Positions 28,401 to 37,540 of a DNA stretch of 64,000 bases are shown here, one piece after another. Source of the DNA: Stenotrophomonas sp. BIO128-Bstrain. Lineage in GTDB: Bacteria > Pseudomonadota > Gammaproteobacteria > Xanthomonadales > Xanthomonadaceae. The stretch lies in the NCBI RefSeq assembly GCF_030128875.1, contig NZ_CP124620.1, positions 372,001-436,000 of the forward strand. The letters are read 5' to 3'. The translations under genes and the position numbers were made by a program. Each line of letters opens with the position of its first letter. Position 1 is the stretch's first letter. Below the pieces are notes generated by a model. It did not search any database, was not told where the DNA came from, and saw nothing but the letters and a program-made list of their open reading frames with translations.

Positions 28401-31400
28401 CGGAGATCACGGCCGTCACCGGCGCGGCGGAAAGTTACCTCAAGCGTTCGCTTGCGGCCGATGCGCTGCCGGCTGCGGCAGGCATGGACGCGCTCGCCGA
28501 GACCTGCGCCGCCATCACCACCACCATGGCGGCCCTGCAGGACGAGGCCCGGCGGGTGCCCGTGCAGACCGCCTTGGCGGCCCGTCTGGTCGCCCTGGCC
28601 GATACGTTGCCCGAAGCGCGCTGGCCGGCGCTGGCCGAGGACGATCTGGACCTGGTGCACGACGAACTGCCCGTCCAGGCGACTGACGCCGCCGGCACGG
28701 ACGCATTGGACGAAGCGACCGACGCCGGCGAAACAGCTGAAGCGTATGCCGCCGAGCCTGGGCAGTTCGCCCCGGTCGCCGATGCGCGGACGGATGCGGT
28801 CGAAGTGATTGGCGATGAGGTTGAGGACGACGCCGCACCGGTGTTGGCGCGCGCCGATGACACCACCGGCATCGACGAGCTGGAGGCCGAGATCGACGCC
28901 GATGGCCTGAGCGTGATCGAGTCCAGTCACGCGGTCGCGCCGGCCAACGACGATGATGCGCTCATCGCCATGGAGCTGACCGGCACGGACGACCTGTCCG
29001 CCTACTTCGATGCGGAACTGCCCGACAGCACGCATGCCGCCGATGCGCAGGCAGCATCCGATGCGGTGGCCGAGGATGCCGATCCGGCCGCTATGCATGC
29101 AGGCCTGGAATCGGCCGAATTGACCGCGGCCGAGGATCTCTCGCGCTACTTCGATCAGCTCGCCGAGCCGACCCCCCCGGCAAGCCAGGACGACGCCGAC
29201 ACTGAAACCAGGGCCGACGCCGACGCTCCGGCCGACACCCAGGCCGACACTCAGGCCGATCCGGCAGCGGCGAGCCCGGTCGGCCCCGACGGTCCGGCTG
29301 CCGACACCTCTGCCGATGCTCCTGCGCCGGGCAGCGTCTACGCGGCCTCCGTGGATGACGCGGCCAACGACAACTGGAGCGATGGCGAGCAGGTCAGCCA
29401 GCAGAGCAGCGACGAGAGCCGCGACGAAGACAGCGACGAGGACGCGCAGGCGCTGTCCGACGTCCTGCCACCGCCGCCGGCCTTTGGCGAGGTGGTGGAC
29501 GCGCAGCAGGCGATGGACGACGGCCTGACCGTTGTCGATGCGCCGGATGCGCTGGACACCCGGGTGCTGGGTCTGGACGCCACAGACGAGAACACCGGTG
29601 AAGCCGACGCGTTCGCCGACGTGAGCGAGACCACGGCGCCGGATACTTCGGCCGACGCGGCCACCCCGGCCCGCTTCTTCGAACTCGAAGACGCGCCTGC
29701 GGCCAGCCTCACCAACGATCCGGAACCCGCCGACGTCCTCGCGGCGGCATCGGCCGACAGCGACGACCTCGGGCCGGGCGATGCACTCGACTTCACCCAG
29801 CTCGACCAGGAGCTGGTCGATATCTTCGTGGAGGAGGGCAAGGACCTGCTTGACCACTGCGATGGTCTGATCAGCGAGCTGCGCGCTGCGCCCCAGGACC
29901 GCGACGTGATCGCTGGCCTGCAGCGCGATCTGCACACGCTGAAGGGTGGCGCGCGCATGGCCGGGATCAATCCCATCGGCGACCTGGGCCACGGCATCGA
30001 GTCGCTGCTGGAAGCCGTGGCCGCCAACCGCACCGATATCGACCGCAGCGACGTGCACCTGCTGGAGCGTGGGTTCGATCGCCTGCACCAGCTGCTGACC
30101 CGTACCGGGCAGCACCGCACCGTGGCCATGCCCGACGACCTGATCGCCGCCTTCGAGCAGCGCACCCAGGGCCGCATCGCGCCGGCGCCGGCCGACACCG
30201 CCAACGATGCGCTGCCCTCCGGCGATGCCAGGGTCGAGGCGGCGATCGCCGCGCTTGTCGCAGCGCCGCTGTCGGCACCGGTTCCGCTGGAAACCGTCAG
30301 CGAAGAGGATGGCCTGCCGCGGCCGCAGCAGGAACAGGTGCGCGTACGCGCCGATCTGCTCGACCGCCTGGTCAACCACGCCGGTGAAGTGGCGATCTAC
30401 CGTTCGCGGCTGGAACAGCAGCTCGGGGCCTTCCGCGGCGCCATGGGCGAACTGGACCGCACCAATGCCCGTCTGCGCGACCAGCTGCGCCGGCTGGACC
30501 TGGAAACCGAAGCGCAGATCGTGGCCCGTTACCAGCGCGAACAGGACCAGGCCCACCACACGTTCGATCCGCTGGAACTGGACCGCTTCTCCACGCTGCA
30601 GCAGCTCAGCCGCGCGCTGAACGAATCGGCTGCCGATCTGGGCGGCCTGCAGGGCGTGCTGGACGATCTGTCGCGCCAGTACGACGTGCTGCTCCAGCAG
30701 CAGTCGCGGGTCAGCTCGGAACTGCAGGACGGCCTGATGCGCGCGCGCATGGTGCCCTTCGATGGGCTCGTGCCGCGTCTGCGCCGGGTGGTTCGCCAGG
30801 CCGGACAGGACACCGGCAAGCAGGTCCACGTCACCCTGGAAGGCACCCACGGCGAACTGGACCGCAACGTGCTCGACCGCATGGTCGCGCCGCTGGAACA
30901 CATGCTGCGCAACTCGGTGGCGCACGGTCTGGAAACCCCGGAACAGCGCCGTGCCGCCGGCAAGCCGGAAGAGGGCGAGATCGCCATCCGCCTGCGCCGT
31001 GAAGGCTCGGAAATCGTGCTGGAAGTGGCCGACGACGGCGCCGGCCTGGATCGCGGGGCGATCCGTCGCCGTGCCGAACAGCGTGGCCTGATCGCCGCCG
31101 ATGCGGTACTGGGCGATGCCGAACTGGACGCGATGATCTTCTCGCCCGGCTTCAGCACCGCCGACCAGGTCAGCCAGCTGGCCGGCCGTGGCGTGGGCAT
31201 GGACGTGGTCCACAACGAAGTGCGCCAGCTCGGCGGCTCGGTGGACATCCACTCGGTCAGCGGCCAGGGCGTGACGTTCACCCTGCGCCTGCCGCAGACG
31301 CTGGCGGTCACCCAGGCGGTGTTCGTACAGATCGGCGAGACCACCTTCGCGGTGCCGGTGGCCTCGGTCAGCGGTATCGGCCGGATCTCGCGCGAGCGTT

Positions 31401-32137
31401 TCGAAACCGCCAACGGCGGCTACCACTACGGTGGCGAGGAGTTCGCACTTCACGATCTGGGCACCCTGATCGGCCAGGCCCAGGCCCGTGCCGAAGGCCA
31501 GGCCCAGGTGCCGCTGCTGCTGGTCCGCGCCGGTGACCTGCGCGTGGCCGTGGCGATCGACCAGGTGCTGGGCAACCGCGAAATCGTGGTCAAGCCGGTT
31601 GGCCTGCAGATCGCGTCGGTACCGGGCATCTACGGTGCGACGATCACCGGCGATGGCCGCGTGGTCGTCATCCTGGACGTCGCGCCACTGGTGCGTCGTT
31701 ACCTGGCCAATCCGCACAAGCCGATCACCGCCACCGCCAAGGTCAGCGACCGCGATGTGCCGCTGGTGATGGTGGTCGACGATTCACTGACCATGCGCAA
31801 GGTCACCGGCCGCATCCTGGAGCGCCACAACTTCGAGGTCACGGTTGCCCGTGACGGCATCGAAGCACTGGAGCGGCTGGACGAGCGCGTGCCCGACCTG
31901 ATGCTGCTGGATATCGAGATGCCGCGCATGGACGGCTACGAGCTGGCCAGTGTCATGCGCGCCGACCCACGCTACCAGGGCGTGCCGATCGTGATGATCA
32001 CCTCGCGCAGCGGCGACAAGCACCGTCAGCGCGCCTTTGAACTCGGTGTCCAGCGCTACCTGGGCAAGCCGTACCAGGAGCTGGATCTGATGCGCAACGT
32101 GTATGACCTGCTGGGGATCGCCCGTGCACGCGAGTGA
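25439..32137 (+). CDS. chpA: Hybrid chemosensory histidine kinase ChpA
   Basis: This is the central kinase of the Pil-Chp system that phosphorylates PilG and PilH. The 2232-aa product is built as: a degenerate N-terminal Hpt/FimL-like region (1-450); an Asp/Thr-rich linker; Hpt domains with His816 (FHTLKGS), His976 (HTMNGA) and His1499 (HTLKGG); a CheA dimerisation and ATPase core (about 1650-1945: HMLRNSVAHG, VADDGAGLD, GRGVGMDVV); a CheW domain (about 1950-2085); and a receiver with Asp2158. P. aeruginosa ChpA has more phosphotransfer domains. The ATG at 25439 is chosen for GGGAG 8 nt upstream. Confidence 0.94.
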   Translation: MSTLRDAMSHAALGWVKPELDETLRQVRNEVEYYVEDPADGSRMRFCAGYLHQVQGTLRMVELYAPAMVAEELEQLANAIGAGDVPDRDEACATLMRGSVLLPDYLERLQNGHRDIPIVLLPLLNDIRSARAAPGINESVLFAFAPDSASATEAELDHARGSLSGRNRELLDTVGNAVKEELLRIKDALDLHLRTGGEPVQLQTQVNELGAVADTLGMMGLGVARGVVVQQRDALREVVEGVQQIDETLLLDIAGALLYVDASLDDQVAHLGAGGSGEDDPSAVENRRTVEVLAHEAIANFAAAREHFVAFIETNWNHQQLQEVPRLLGEVAGALRMLDLSAPADYLQGVRQYIAVELLGKQRVPSGRQLDTLADAMASLEYYLEALRERRPGRDDILDITRSSLETLRYWPLPDANQPTADTGPESLPVAPEPIELTPWDAPAPEPIELAVTAEVPRPANLPPPLPDFTFDPPPAAAAPVTPPPVALVFDASTAPVTADAPQWTLGQQDDADEGLTFAHLDPIIADLPPGAAWGGASLPPALQADRMGDDVADAPLEMPAFVATGAGFDPVAAEHELLALSDEPIEFTFDDGLRNADDVLSLQIDDTDADIDSDTDTGTDIDTDTHSGTDTDTDSDSIDAGAAASSSVTPGEVDVQALPTFLQEIPVASAQDSAAPPLDPFADDVDTAAEAAADAAQPNATVRDAVIGRIELDDAATRFLAELDAAAAQFRPEGADTETVPTAAAAGSPAVAASADDISIEAGFEDDGENIDQDIREVFIEEFDEELVNLGNLLPAWRAAPDNLDRLRPIRRVFHTLKGSGRLVGARTLGEFSWKIEGMLNRVLDGSRPASPAVVALVGQAYDALPQLNAALRDGSRVTADLQAMQAIADRVAAGEETFHVPLQRAASAAVPTVMETVAAEAVPVIESTPANIDSVLREILEAEVEVHQATLQAWLDAAADAPQPVTDGLLRAVHTMNGAFAMTDVPEITAVTGAAESYLKRSLAADALPAAAGMDALAETCAAITTTMAALQDEARRVPVQTALAARLVALADTLPEARWPALAEDDLDLVHDELPVQATDAAGTDALDEATDAGETAEAYAAEPGQFAPVADARTDAVEVIGDEVEDDAAPVLARADDTTGIDELEAEIDADGLSVIESSHAVAPANDDDALIAMELTGTDDLSAYFDAELPDSTHAADAQAASDAVAEDADPAAMHAGLESAELTAAEDLSRYFDQLAEPTPPASQDDADTETRADADAPADTQADTQADPAAASPVGPDGPAADTSADAPAPGSVYAASVDDAANDNWSDGEQVSQQSSDESRDEDSDEDAQALSDVLPPPPAFGEVVDAQQAMDDGLTVVDAPDALDTRVLGLDATDENTGEADAFADVSETTAPDTSADAATPARFFELEDAPAASLTNDPEPADVLAAASADSDDLGPGDALDFTQLDQELVDIFVEEGKDLLDHCDGLISELRAAPQDRDVIAGLQRDLHTLKGGARMAGINPIGDLGHGIESLLEAVAANRTDIDRSDVHLLERGFDRLHQLLTRTGQHRTVAMPDDLIAAFEQRTQGRIAPAPADTANDALPSGDARVEAAIAALVAAPLSAPVPLETVSEEDGLPRPQQEQVRVRADLLDRLVNHAGEVAIYRSRLEQQLGAFRGAMGELDRTNARLRDQLRRLDLETEAQIVARYQREQDQAHHTFDPLELDRFSTLQQLSRALNESAADLGGLQGVLDDLSRQYDVLLQQQSRVSSELQDGLMRARMVPFDGLVPRLRRVVRQAGQDTGKQVHVTLEGTHGELDRNVLDRMVAPLEHMLRNSVAHGLETPEQRRAAGKPEEGEIAIRLRREGSEIVLEVADDGAGLDRGAIRRRAEQRGLIAADAVLGDAELDAMIFSPGFSTADQVSQLAGRGVGMDVVHNEVRQLGGSVDIHSVSGQGVTFTLRLPQTLAVTQAVFVQIGETTFAVPVASVSGIGRISRERFETANGGYHYGGEEFALHDLGTLIGQAQARAEGQAQVPLLLVRAGDLRVAVAIDQVLGNREIVVKPVGLQIASVPGIYGATITGDGRVVVILDVAPLVRRYLANPHKPITATAKVSDRDVPLVMVVDDSLTMRKVTGRILERHNFEVTVARDGIEALERLDERVPDLMLLDIEMPRMDGYELASVMRADPRYQGVPIVMITSRSGDKHRQRAFELGVQRYLGKPYQELDLMRNVYDLLGIARARE
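27254..27359 (+). repeat. Asp/Thr-Asp/Ser coding repeat in chpA
   Basis: About 106 bp built from variants of GATACTGATACC encode alternating Asp with Thr, Ser, Ile or Gly (ChpA residues about 606-640). The AT content is far above the flanks. The degenerate 6- and 12-bp periodicity suggests slippage expansion inside an interdomain linker. Confidence 0.85.
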
Positions 32138-33410
32138 TGTCCACGCCCTGTTGTCGGTGGCGCTGCTGGCCCGGTCCGGGCCGGCGCGTGAGCGGCTGCG
32201 CGAGGCGCTCGACCATGCCGGCGCCCGCGTGGTGCTGGAGGACGACCCCAATACGCTCGAGCTGCAGGCCCTGCGTGATGCCGACCCCGGCGCGGTGCTG
32301 ATCGCGCTGGAGCCGGCGATCGAAGACGCACTGGAACGGCTGGAGCCGGTGCTGGGCTCGCCGTCACTGACCCTGATCTTCGACGAGGCCGAGCTGGCCG
32401 CGCGCCGCGATGGCTGGGAAGCGCAGCGCTGGGCGCGGCATCTGGTGGCCAAGCTGCACGGTCACCAGGACGTGCTGCCGCCGGGCTCGGAACAGGACCA
32501 GCAACTGCAGCCCGAACCGGGCCTGCCGGTCACCCCGGCGCAGTTGCATGCCGATGCGCCGCTGGAGTTCCACCTGCGCGAAGCGAAGGATGCGGCGTCC
32601 GACGTGCCTGCCGATGGCCTGTACCAGGTGCCGGCGGAGCTGAGCGAGCCGGTGTCGCTGGAAGAGGCATTGGCCGCGCTGGAGGTGGACGATGCGGCGA
32701 GCAGTGCGCCGGCGGACCCGATCGCCGCGATCGGGGACCACAGCCGCTGGTCGCTGGTCGAAGATGACGCCGTGGTCACTGGCTCACCATCGAGCACCCA
32801 CACGGGCTCGGCGCCGGAGCGCTTCGACATCGAACGTCTGTCGCTGGTCGAGCTTGAGCCCGAGCCGGGAGCCGCCGGTGGCTGCACGGGTGCGGTGCTG
32901 GTCCTGGCCGGGATCGGCGGGCCGGATGCGTTGCGCCGCCTGCTGGCCGCGCTGCCCGAATCGCTGAGCACCGCGGTGCTGGTGCATATGCGCCTGGACG
33001 GAGGCCGCTACGGCAATCTGGTCAAGCAGATGGCACGGGTGTCCGCCCTGCCGGTGCTGCTGGCCGAAGACGCCCAGCCGGTGGAAGCCGGGCATGCCTA
33101 CATCCTGCCTGATGACATCGGCATCGTCGTGCGCCAGGGCACGCTGCATTTCATCGCCGAGCCCACCGGCATCCAGATCGCGGCACTGCCGGCCTTGCAC
33201 AGCGGGGTGGTCCTGCTCAGCGGCGCCGATGCCGCCCAGGTGGACGCCGTGCTCGCCCTGGCGGCCGCCGGGGCCTGGGTGGGCGGTCAGATCGGCGAGG
33301 GCTGCTATGACCCGACGGCGGCCAGTACCGTGGTCGCTGCCGGCCAGCAGGCCGGTGAACCGCCGCAGCTGGCCGCCACCATCGCCGAACGCTGGGGCGT
33401 GGACGCGTAA
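32124..33410 (+). CDS. chpB: ChpB-like protein, CheB methylesterase homologue lacking catalytic Ser
   Basis: The 428-aa product sits where P. aeruginosa has the methylesterase chpB. The N-terminal 110 residues resemble a receiver without its phospho-Asp (PGAVLIALEP). Residues about 255-425 align with the CheB esterase fold. The GASTGG active-site loop is LAGIGG, so the nucleophile Ser is Gly263 and the next Thr is Ile264. The His is kept (VHM, His288), and the C-terminal Asp loop is altered (LSGADAAQ). It is probably inactive as an esterase. The GTG at 32124 overlaps chpA by 14 bp. Confidence 0.75.
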   Translation: MHASDVHALLSVALLARSGPARERLREALDHAGARVVLEDDPNTLELQALRDADPGAVLIALEPAIEDALERLEPVLGSPSLTLIFDEAELAARRDGWEAQRWARHLVAKLHGHQDVLPPGSEQDQQLQPEPGLPVTPAQLHADAPLEFHLREAKDAASDVPADGLYQVPAELSEPVSLEEALAALEVDDAASSAPADPIAAIGDHSRWSLVEDDAVVTGSPSSTHTGSAPERFDIERLSLVELEPEPGAAGGCTGAVLVLAGIGGPDALRRLLAALPESLSTAVLVHMRLDGGRYGNLVKQMARVSALPVLLAEDAQPVEAGHAYILPDDIGIVVRQGTLHFIAEPTGIQIAALPALHSGVVLLSGADAAQVDAVLALAAAGAWVGGQIGEGCYDPTAASTVVAAGQQAGEPPQLAATIAERWGVDA

Positions 33411-33440
33411 GCGCGCCGACGCACCCTTGAAGGAATCTCC

Positions 33441-33914
33441 ATGAGCTACGCCAGCAACGACGAAATCCGCGGTGTCCTGATCCAGGCCGGGCACGAACGC
33501 GTGCTGCTGCCCAATGCCACCGTCGCCGAAATGATGTCCAAGGTGCCGGTCGAAACCGTGCCCGACGCACCGGCCTGGCTGGTCGGGCAGATCGCCTGGC
33601 ACGGCTGGGACGTGCCGCTGCTGTCCTTTGCCCGGTTGTCCGGGCAGGGCGACGAGCCGGTGGTGACCAACAACAAGGTGGTCGTGCTCAAGGCACTGGG
33701 CGGCAATCCGCGCCGCCCGTACTTCGCCCTGCTGACCCAGACGTTCCCGCAGCTGATCGCGGTGCCGCGCGACGGCCTGCTCGCCGACGCGTCCGAAGAA
33801 ACCCTGCCGCAGGGCGTACACATGCGCGTGCTGCTGGGTGAGCAGAGTGCGCTGCTGCCGGACCTGGACGCCCTGGAAGCGGCGCTGGACGAATCTTTCC
33901 CGGTCGCGGGGTGA
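33441..33914 (+). CDS. chpC: CheW-like adaptor ChpC
   Basis: The 157-aa product is a second CheW-domain protein (PVETVPDAPAWLVGQIAWHG, VVVLKALGGN) ending the Pil-Chp operon, as in P. aeruginosa. ChpC is thought to couple further receptors to ChpA. AAGGAA precedes the ATG. Confidence 0.88.
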   Translation: MSYASNDEIRGVLIQAGHERVLLPNATVAEMMSKVPVETVPDAPAWLVGQIAWHGWDVPLLSFARLSGQGDEPVVTNNKVVVLKALGGNPRRPYFALLTQTFPQLIAVPRDGLLADASEETLPQGVHMRVLLGEQSALLPDLDALEAALDESFPVAG

Positions 33915-33922
33915 AGTGTCCC

Positions 33923-33938
33923 CGCGCCTGTCGGCGCG
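33923..33938 (+). terminator. Weak hairpin after chpC
   Basis: CGCGCC-TGTC-GGCGCG lies 8 bp beyond the chpC stop, followed by other short inverted repeats and no T-tract. It is a possible end of the pil-chp transcript against convergent rsmE. Confidence 0.3.
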
Positions 33939-34008
33939 CCCCCTGGACTCAAGGGCGCAATCGCTCCCGATGAATCAAGGGGGCTGAGGCGTCAGGCAAG
34001 CGCGATCG

Positions 34009-34743
34009 TCAGCCCAGATCGCCCAGGCGTGCCTGCACGGCCGCAATCGCCGCCAGCCCTGCGGTCTCGGTACGCAGCACGCGCGGGCCCAACTGCAATC
34101 CCTGGAAGCCCGCCGCGGCCAGCGCCTGGCGGTCGCGCGGCGACCAGCCGCCTTCCGGGCCGATCGCGATCACCACACCGCCCGGTGCGGCCGAGAGCGT
34201 CGACAAGCGATGCTCGCCCTGTGGATCCAGGGTCAGCTTCAACGCCTCGGTCGGCATCGCGTTGGCGGCGTCCTGCAGCGATCGCGGCGCGACCACGCTT
34301 GGCACGCGCGCGCGGCCGGATTGGCCACAGGCCGAGACCACCACGCTGTGCCAGTGCGCCAGGCGCTTCTCGGCGCGGGCCGCGTCAAGCTTCACTTCCG
34401 TGCGCTCGGCATTGACCGGCACGAAGGCCTGCACGCCCAGTTCGGTGGCCTTCTGCAGGATCAGGTCCATCTTCTCGCCACGGGCGATGCCCTGCAGCAG
34501 GGTGATGTGCAACGGCGATTCGTTGTCCAGCGCGGTGGCGGCCTCGATGCGCACCTGCGCATCGCGCTTGCCCACCACCACCAGGGTCGCGCTGTAGTCC
34601 TGGCCATCACCGTTGAACAGCACGCAGCCATCGCCTTCGCGCAGGCGCATCACGCGGACCAGATGGTTGGCCGCATCCTCGGGCAGCGACAGGGTCTGGC
34701 CGATAGTCAGCGGATGATCGATGTAGCTCCGGGTCACGCGCAT
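34009..34743 (-). CDS. rsmE: 16S rRNA (uracil1498-N3)-methyltransferase
   Basis: RsmE methylates U1498 of 16S rRNA using S-adenosylmethionine through a SPOUT fold. The 244-aa product has the N-terminal PUA-like part (NHLVRVMRLREGD) and C-terminal knot motifs VVIAIGPEGGWS and LGPRVLRTETAGLAAI. ATG 34743 overlaps the end of bioA by 10 bp, so the two are probably co-transcribed. Confidence 0.94.
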   Translation of the reverse strand: MRVTRSYIDHPLTIGQTLSLPEDAANHLVRVMRLREGDGCVLFNGDGQDYSATLVVVGKRDAQVRIEAATALDNESPLHITLLQGIARGEKMDLILQKATELGVQAFVPVNAERTEVKLDAARAEKRLAHWHSVVVSACGQSGRARVPSVVAPRSLQDAANAMPTEALKLTLDPQGEHRLSTLSAAPGGVVIAIGPEGGWSPRDRQALAAAGFQGLQLGPRVLRTETAGLAAIAAVQARLGDLG

Positions 34744-36125
34744 GCGACGGCCTCGTCGATGGCAGCCAGGGTGGTCAGTGCAAGCAGATCCAGATGGTCG
34801 TCCTCCACGCAGTACGGCGGCATCCAATACAGCACATTGCCCAGTGGGCGCAGCACCACGCCGCGCTTGAGCGCGGCCTTGTAGGCGTGCAGCCCGATTC
34901 TGGCCTCGGCCGGGAACGGCGTACGCTTGTCGCCGTTGCGGGTCAGTTCGAATGCCACCACCATCCCGGCCTGGCGCACATCGGCGACATGCGCGTGGTC
35001 GGCGAACGGTGCGGCCAGGGTGCGCATCACTTCAGCGGTGCTGCGGTTGCGGGCGATCACGTCCTCGCCGGCGAAGATGTCCAGCGTCGCCAGCGCAGCG
35101 GCGCAGGCCAGTGGATTGCCGGTGTAACTGTGCGAATGCAGGAACGCGCGCTCGCGCGAATCGTCGAGGAAGGCGTCGTACAGCGCCTGCGTGGCCAGCA
35201 CCGCCGAGAGCGGCAGGAAGCCGCCGGTCAGGCCCTTGGACAGGCACAGCAGGTCGGGCATCACCCCGGCCTGTTCGCAGGCGAACATCGTGCCGGTGCG
35301 GCCGAAACCGGTGGCGATTTCATCGGCGATCAGGAACGCACCGTTGGCATCGCACAACGCACGCGCACGCTGCAGATAGACCGGGTCATGCATGCGCATG
35401 CCGCCGGCGCACTGCAGGCGCGGCTCCAGGATCACCGCGCAGATCTCGCCCGGGTGCTGGTCGAACAGCGTGGCCAGCGCATCGGCCGCCTGGTGCGCAC
35501 GCTGCGCCGCGCTCTGGCCGGGTTCGGCCAGGTAGGCGTCGGGCGAGGGCGCGAACAGTGCCTCGGTCAGCAGCGGCGCGTATACCCGCCGGTACAGGGG
35601 GATGTCGCCGACCGACAGCGCACCCAGGGTTTCGCCGTGGTAGCCGTTCTCCAATGCCACGAAGCGGGTGCGGTGGTTCTCCCCGCGGTTGCGGAAATAG
35701 TGGAAGGCCATCTTCAGCGCCACTTCCACCCCGGCCGAACCGTTGTCGGCATAGAACACCTTGGCCAGCGGATCACGCCCGGCCTGGCGTGGCGCGATCG
35801 CCAGCAGGCGCTCGGCCAGCCGCACCGCCGGCGCATGGCTGAAGCCGGCCAGCATCACCTGTTCCAGCTGCGTGGCCTGCTGGGCGATGGCCGCGCCGAT
35901 GCGCGGCTGCGCATGGCCGAACAGATTGGTCCACCAACTGCTCACCGCATCCAGATAACGATGGCCGTCGTGGTCGATCAACCACGGGCCCTCGCCACGG
36001 GCGATCGGCAGCAGGGGCAGGGTGTCGGGGTGCTCGCGCATCTGCGTGCACGGGTGCCACAGCACGGCCAGATCGCGTTGCCGCCACTGATCGGCCAGCG
36101 TGAGGGGGGCTGGGTCTGCTAGCAT
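34734..36125 (-). CDS. bioA: Adenosylmethionine-8-amino-7-oxononanoate aminotransferase
   Basis: BioA uses SAM as amino donor and PLP as cofactor to make 7,8-diaminopelargonic acid in biotin synthesis. The 463-aa product shows WHPCTQM, the DAVSSWW substrate loop, [14 protein letters not shown] and the PLP lysine in [14 protein letters not shown]. No other bio genes are in the window. A TAGAAT box on this strand (36159-36164) in the 50-bp gap to nudE is a possible -10; no BirA operator was recognised. Confidence 0.95.
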   Translation of the reverse strand: MLADPAPLTLADQWRQRDLAVLWHPCTQMREHPDTLPLLPIARGEGPWLIDHDGHRYLDAVSSWWTNLFGHAQPRIGAAIAQQATQLEQVMLAGFSHAPAVRLAERLLAIAPRQAGRDPLAKVFYADNGSAGVEVALKMAFHYFRNRGENHRTRFVALENGYHGETLGALSVGDIPLYRRVYAPLLTEALFAPSPDAYLAEPGQSAAQRAHQAADALATLFDQHPGEICAVILEPRLQCAGGMRMHDPVYLQRARALCDANGAFLIADEIATGFGRTGTMFACEQAGVMPDLLCLSKGLTGGFLPLSAVLATQALYDAFLDDSRERAFLHSHSYTGNPLACAAALATLDIFAGEDVIARNRSTAEVMRTLAAPFADHAHVADVRQAGMVVAFELTRNGDKRTPFPAEARIGLHAYKAALKRGVVLRPLGNVLYWMPPYCVEDDHLDLLALTTLAAIDEAVACA

Positions 36126-36175
36126 TTCGGGCTCATGAACACGTTTTCACCAGTACCCATTCTAGAGATGCTCGC

Positions 36176-36724
36176 ATGAGCCGTCGCCTGCCCATCATCC
36201 ACCAGATCACGGACGAGGAAAGCGGGCCGTTCCAGCGCCAGCATCTGGATCTGGAATTCTCCAATGGCGAACGCCGCCGCTTCGAACGGCTGGTGACCCG
36301 CGGCCATGGCGCCGTGGTGGTGGTGCCGATGCTCGACGACGAGACCGTGCTGCTGGTGCGTGAATACGCCGCCGGCATGCATCGCTACGAGCTGGGCCTG
36401 GTGAAAGGGCGCATCGATGCCGGCGAGACGCCCGAACAGGCGGCCGACCGCGAATTGAAGGAGGAGGCCGGTTACGGTGCCCGTCGGGTCGATGTGCTGC
36501 GCGCAATGACGCTGGCGCCGACCTACATGAGCCACCAGTCGTGGCTTGTGGTGGCGCGCGATCTGTACCCCGAGCGCCTGGCCGGCGACGAGCCGGAGGA
36601 ACTGGAAGTCGTGCCGTGGAAGCTGGCCGACCTGGACCAGCTGATGCTGCGCGAGGACTTCTCCGAGGGCCGATCGCTGGCGGCGCTGTTCATCGCGCGC
36701 GAGTGGCTGGGACGGAAGGAATGA
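36176..36724 (+). CDS. nudE: ADP compounds hydrolase NudE (Nudix)
   Basis: NudE cleaves ADP-ribose, NADH and Ap3A. The 182-aa product carries the Nudix box starting at GRIDAGETPEQAADRELKEE and ending EEAG, and its length fits NudE. It heads a tight run of genes that dispose of nucleotide by-products: the cysQ start overlaps its stop (ATGA), followed by mazG and ynfA. Confidence 0.9.
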   Translation: MSRRLPIIHQITDEESGPFQRQHLDLEFSNGERRRFERLVTRGHGAVVVVPMLDDETVLLVREYAAGMHRYELGLVKGRIDAGETPEQAADRELKEEAGYGARRVDVLRAMTLAPTYMSHQSWLVVARDLYPERLAGDEPEELEVVPWKLADLDQLMLREDFSEGRSLAALFIAREWLGRKE

Positions 36725-37524
36725 TCAAACTCACGACGGATCTGCGCGAAACCGTCATCGCCATCGCCCAGGACGCGGCCGCCGCCATCATGGCCGTCTA
36801 CGCCACCCCGTTCGATGTGGAGATCAAGTCCGACCACAGCCCGGTCACCGCCGCCGATCTCGGCGCCAACCAGGTGATCGAGCGCGGGCTGGCGCAGCTG
36901 ACCCCGGACCTGCCGATCCTGTCCGAAGAATCGGCGCAGGTGCCGTGGGAGGTCCGCCAGCACTGGGGGGCGTACTGGCTGGTCGATCCGCTCGACGGCA
37001 CCCGCGAATTCGTCAAGCGCAACGACGAGTTCAGCGTCAACATCGCGCTGATCTACCAGGGCGCACCCGCCTTCGGCGTGGTGCTGGCCCCGGCCACCGG
37101 CCAGGTCTGGCACGCCATGCGCGGCGAGCTGGCCTATCGCCGCGACGGCATGCGCGATTCGGTACTGCGCACCCGCACGCCGGCCTCGGCGCCGCTGCGG
37201 GTCGCCGCCAGCCGCTCGCATCGCAGCGAGCAGACCCAGGCGCTGCTGGACCGCATGGGCGATATCGAGGTGCTTGCGCAGGGCTCCTCGCTCAAATTCT
37301 GCCGGCTGGCCGAGGGCACGCTGGACGTCTACCCGCGTCTGGGCCCGACGTCCGAATGGGACACCGCCGCCGGTCAGTGCGTACTGCATGCCGCCGGTGG
37401 CGCGGTGCTCTCGGCCGAGACCGGCAAGCCATTCCGCTACAACCGCCGCGAGACCCTCTTGAACGGGGACTTCATCGCGCTGGGCGATACCCGCCTGCCG
37501 TGGCGCGAGTGGCTGCCCGCCTGA
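36721..37524 (+). CDS. cysQ: 3'(2'),5'-bisphosphate nucleotidase CysQ
   Basis: CysQ hydrolyses PAP to AMP, preventing its build-up in sulfate assimilation. The 267-aa product belongs to the inositol-monophosphatase fold with metal motifs LSEESAQV, DPLDGTREFVKRNDEF and EWDTAAGQCVLHAAGG. It is translationally coupled to nudE, and the nudE-cysQ pairing is common in gammaproteobacteria. Confidence 0.94.
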   Translation: MIKLTTDLRETVIAIAQDAAAAIMAVYATPFDVEIKSDHSPVTAADLGANQVIERGLAQLTPDLPILSEESAQVPWEVRQHWGAYWLVDPLDGTREFVKRNDEFSVNIALIYQGAPAFGVVLAPATGQVWHAMRGELAYRRDGMRDSVLRTRTPASAPLRVAASRSHRSEQTQALLDRMGDIEVLAQGSSLKFCRLAEGTLDVYPRLGPTSEWDTAAGQCVLHAAGGAVLSAETGKPFRYNRRETLLNGDFIALGDTRLPWREWLPA

Positions 37525-37540
37525 CCTGACTGGAGCAACG

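Noticed and set aside
25328..31717. A 2129-codon open frame on the minus strand inside chpA
   Set aside because: It is antisense to an obvious multidomain kinase. Long antisense frames are expected from the GC-rich third codon positions, and its translation has no recognisable domain.
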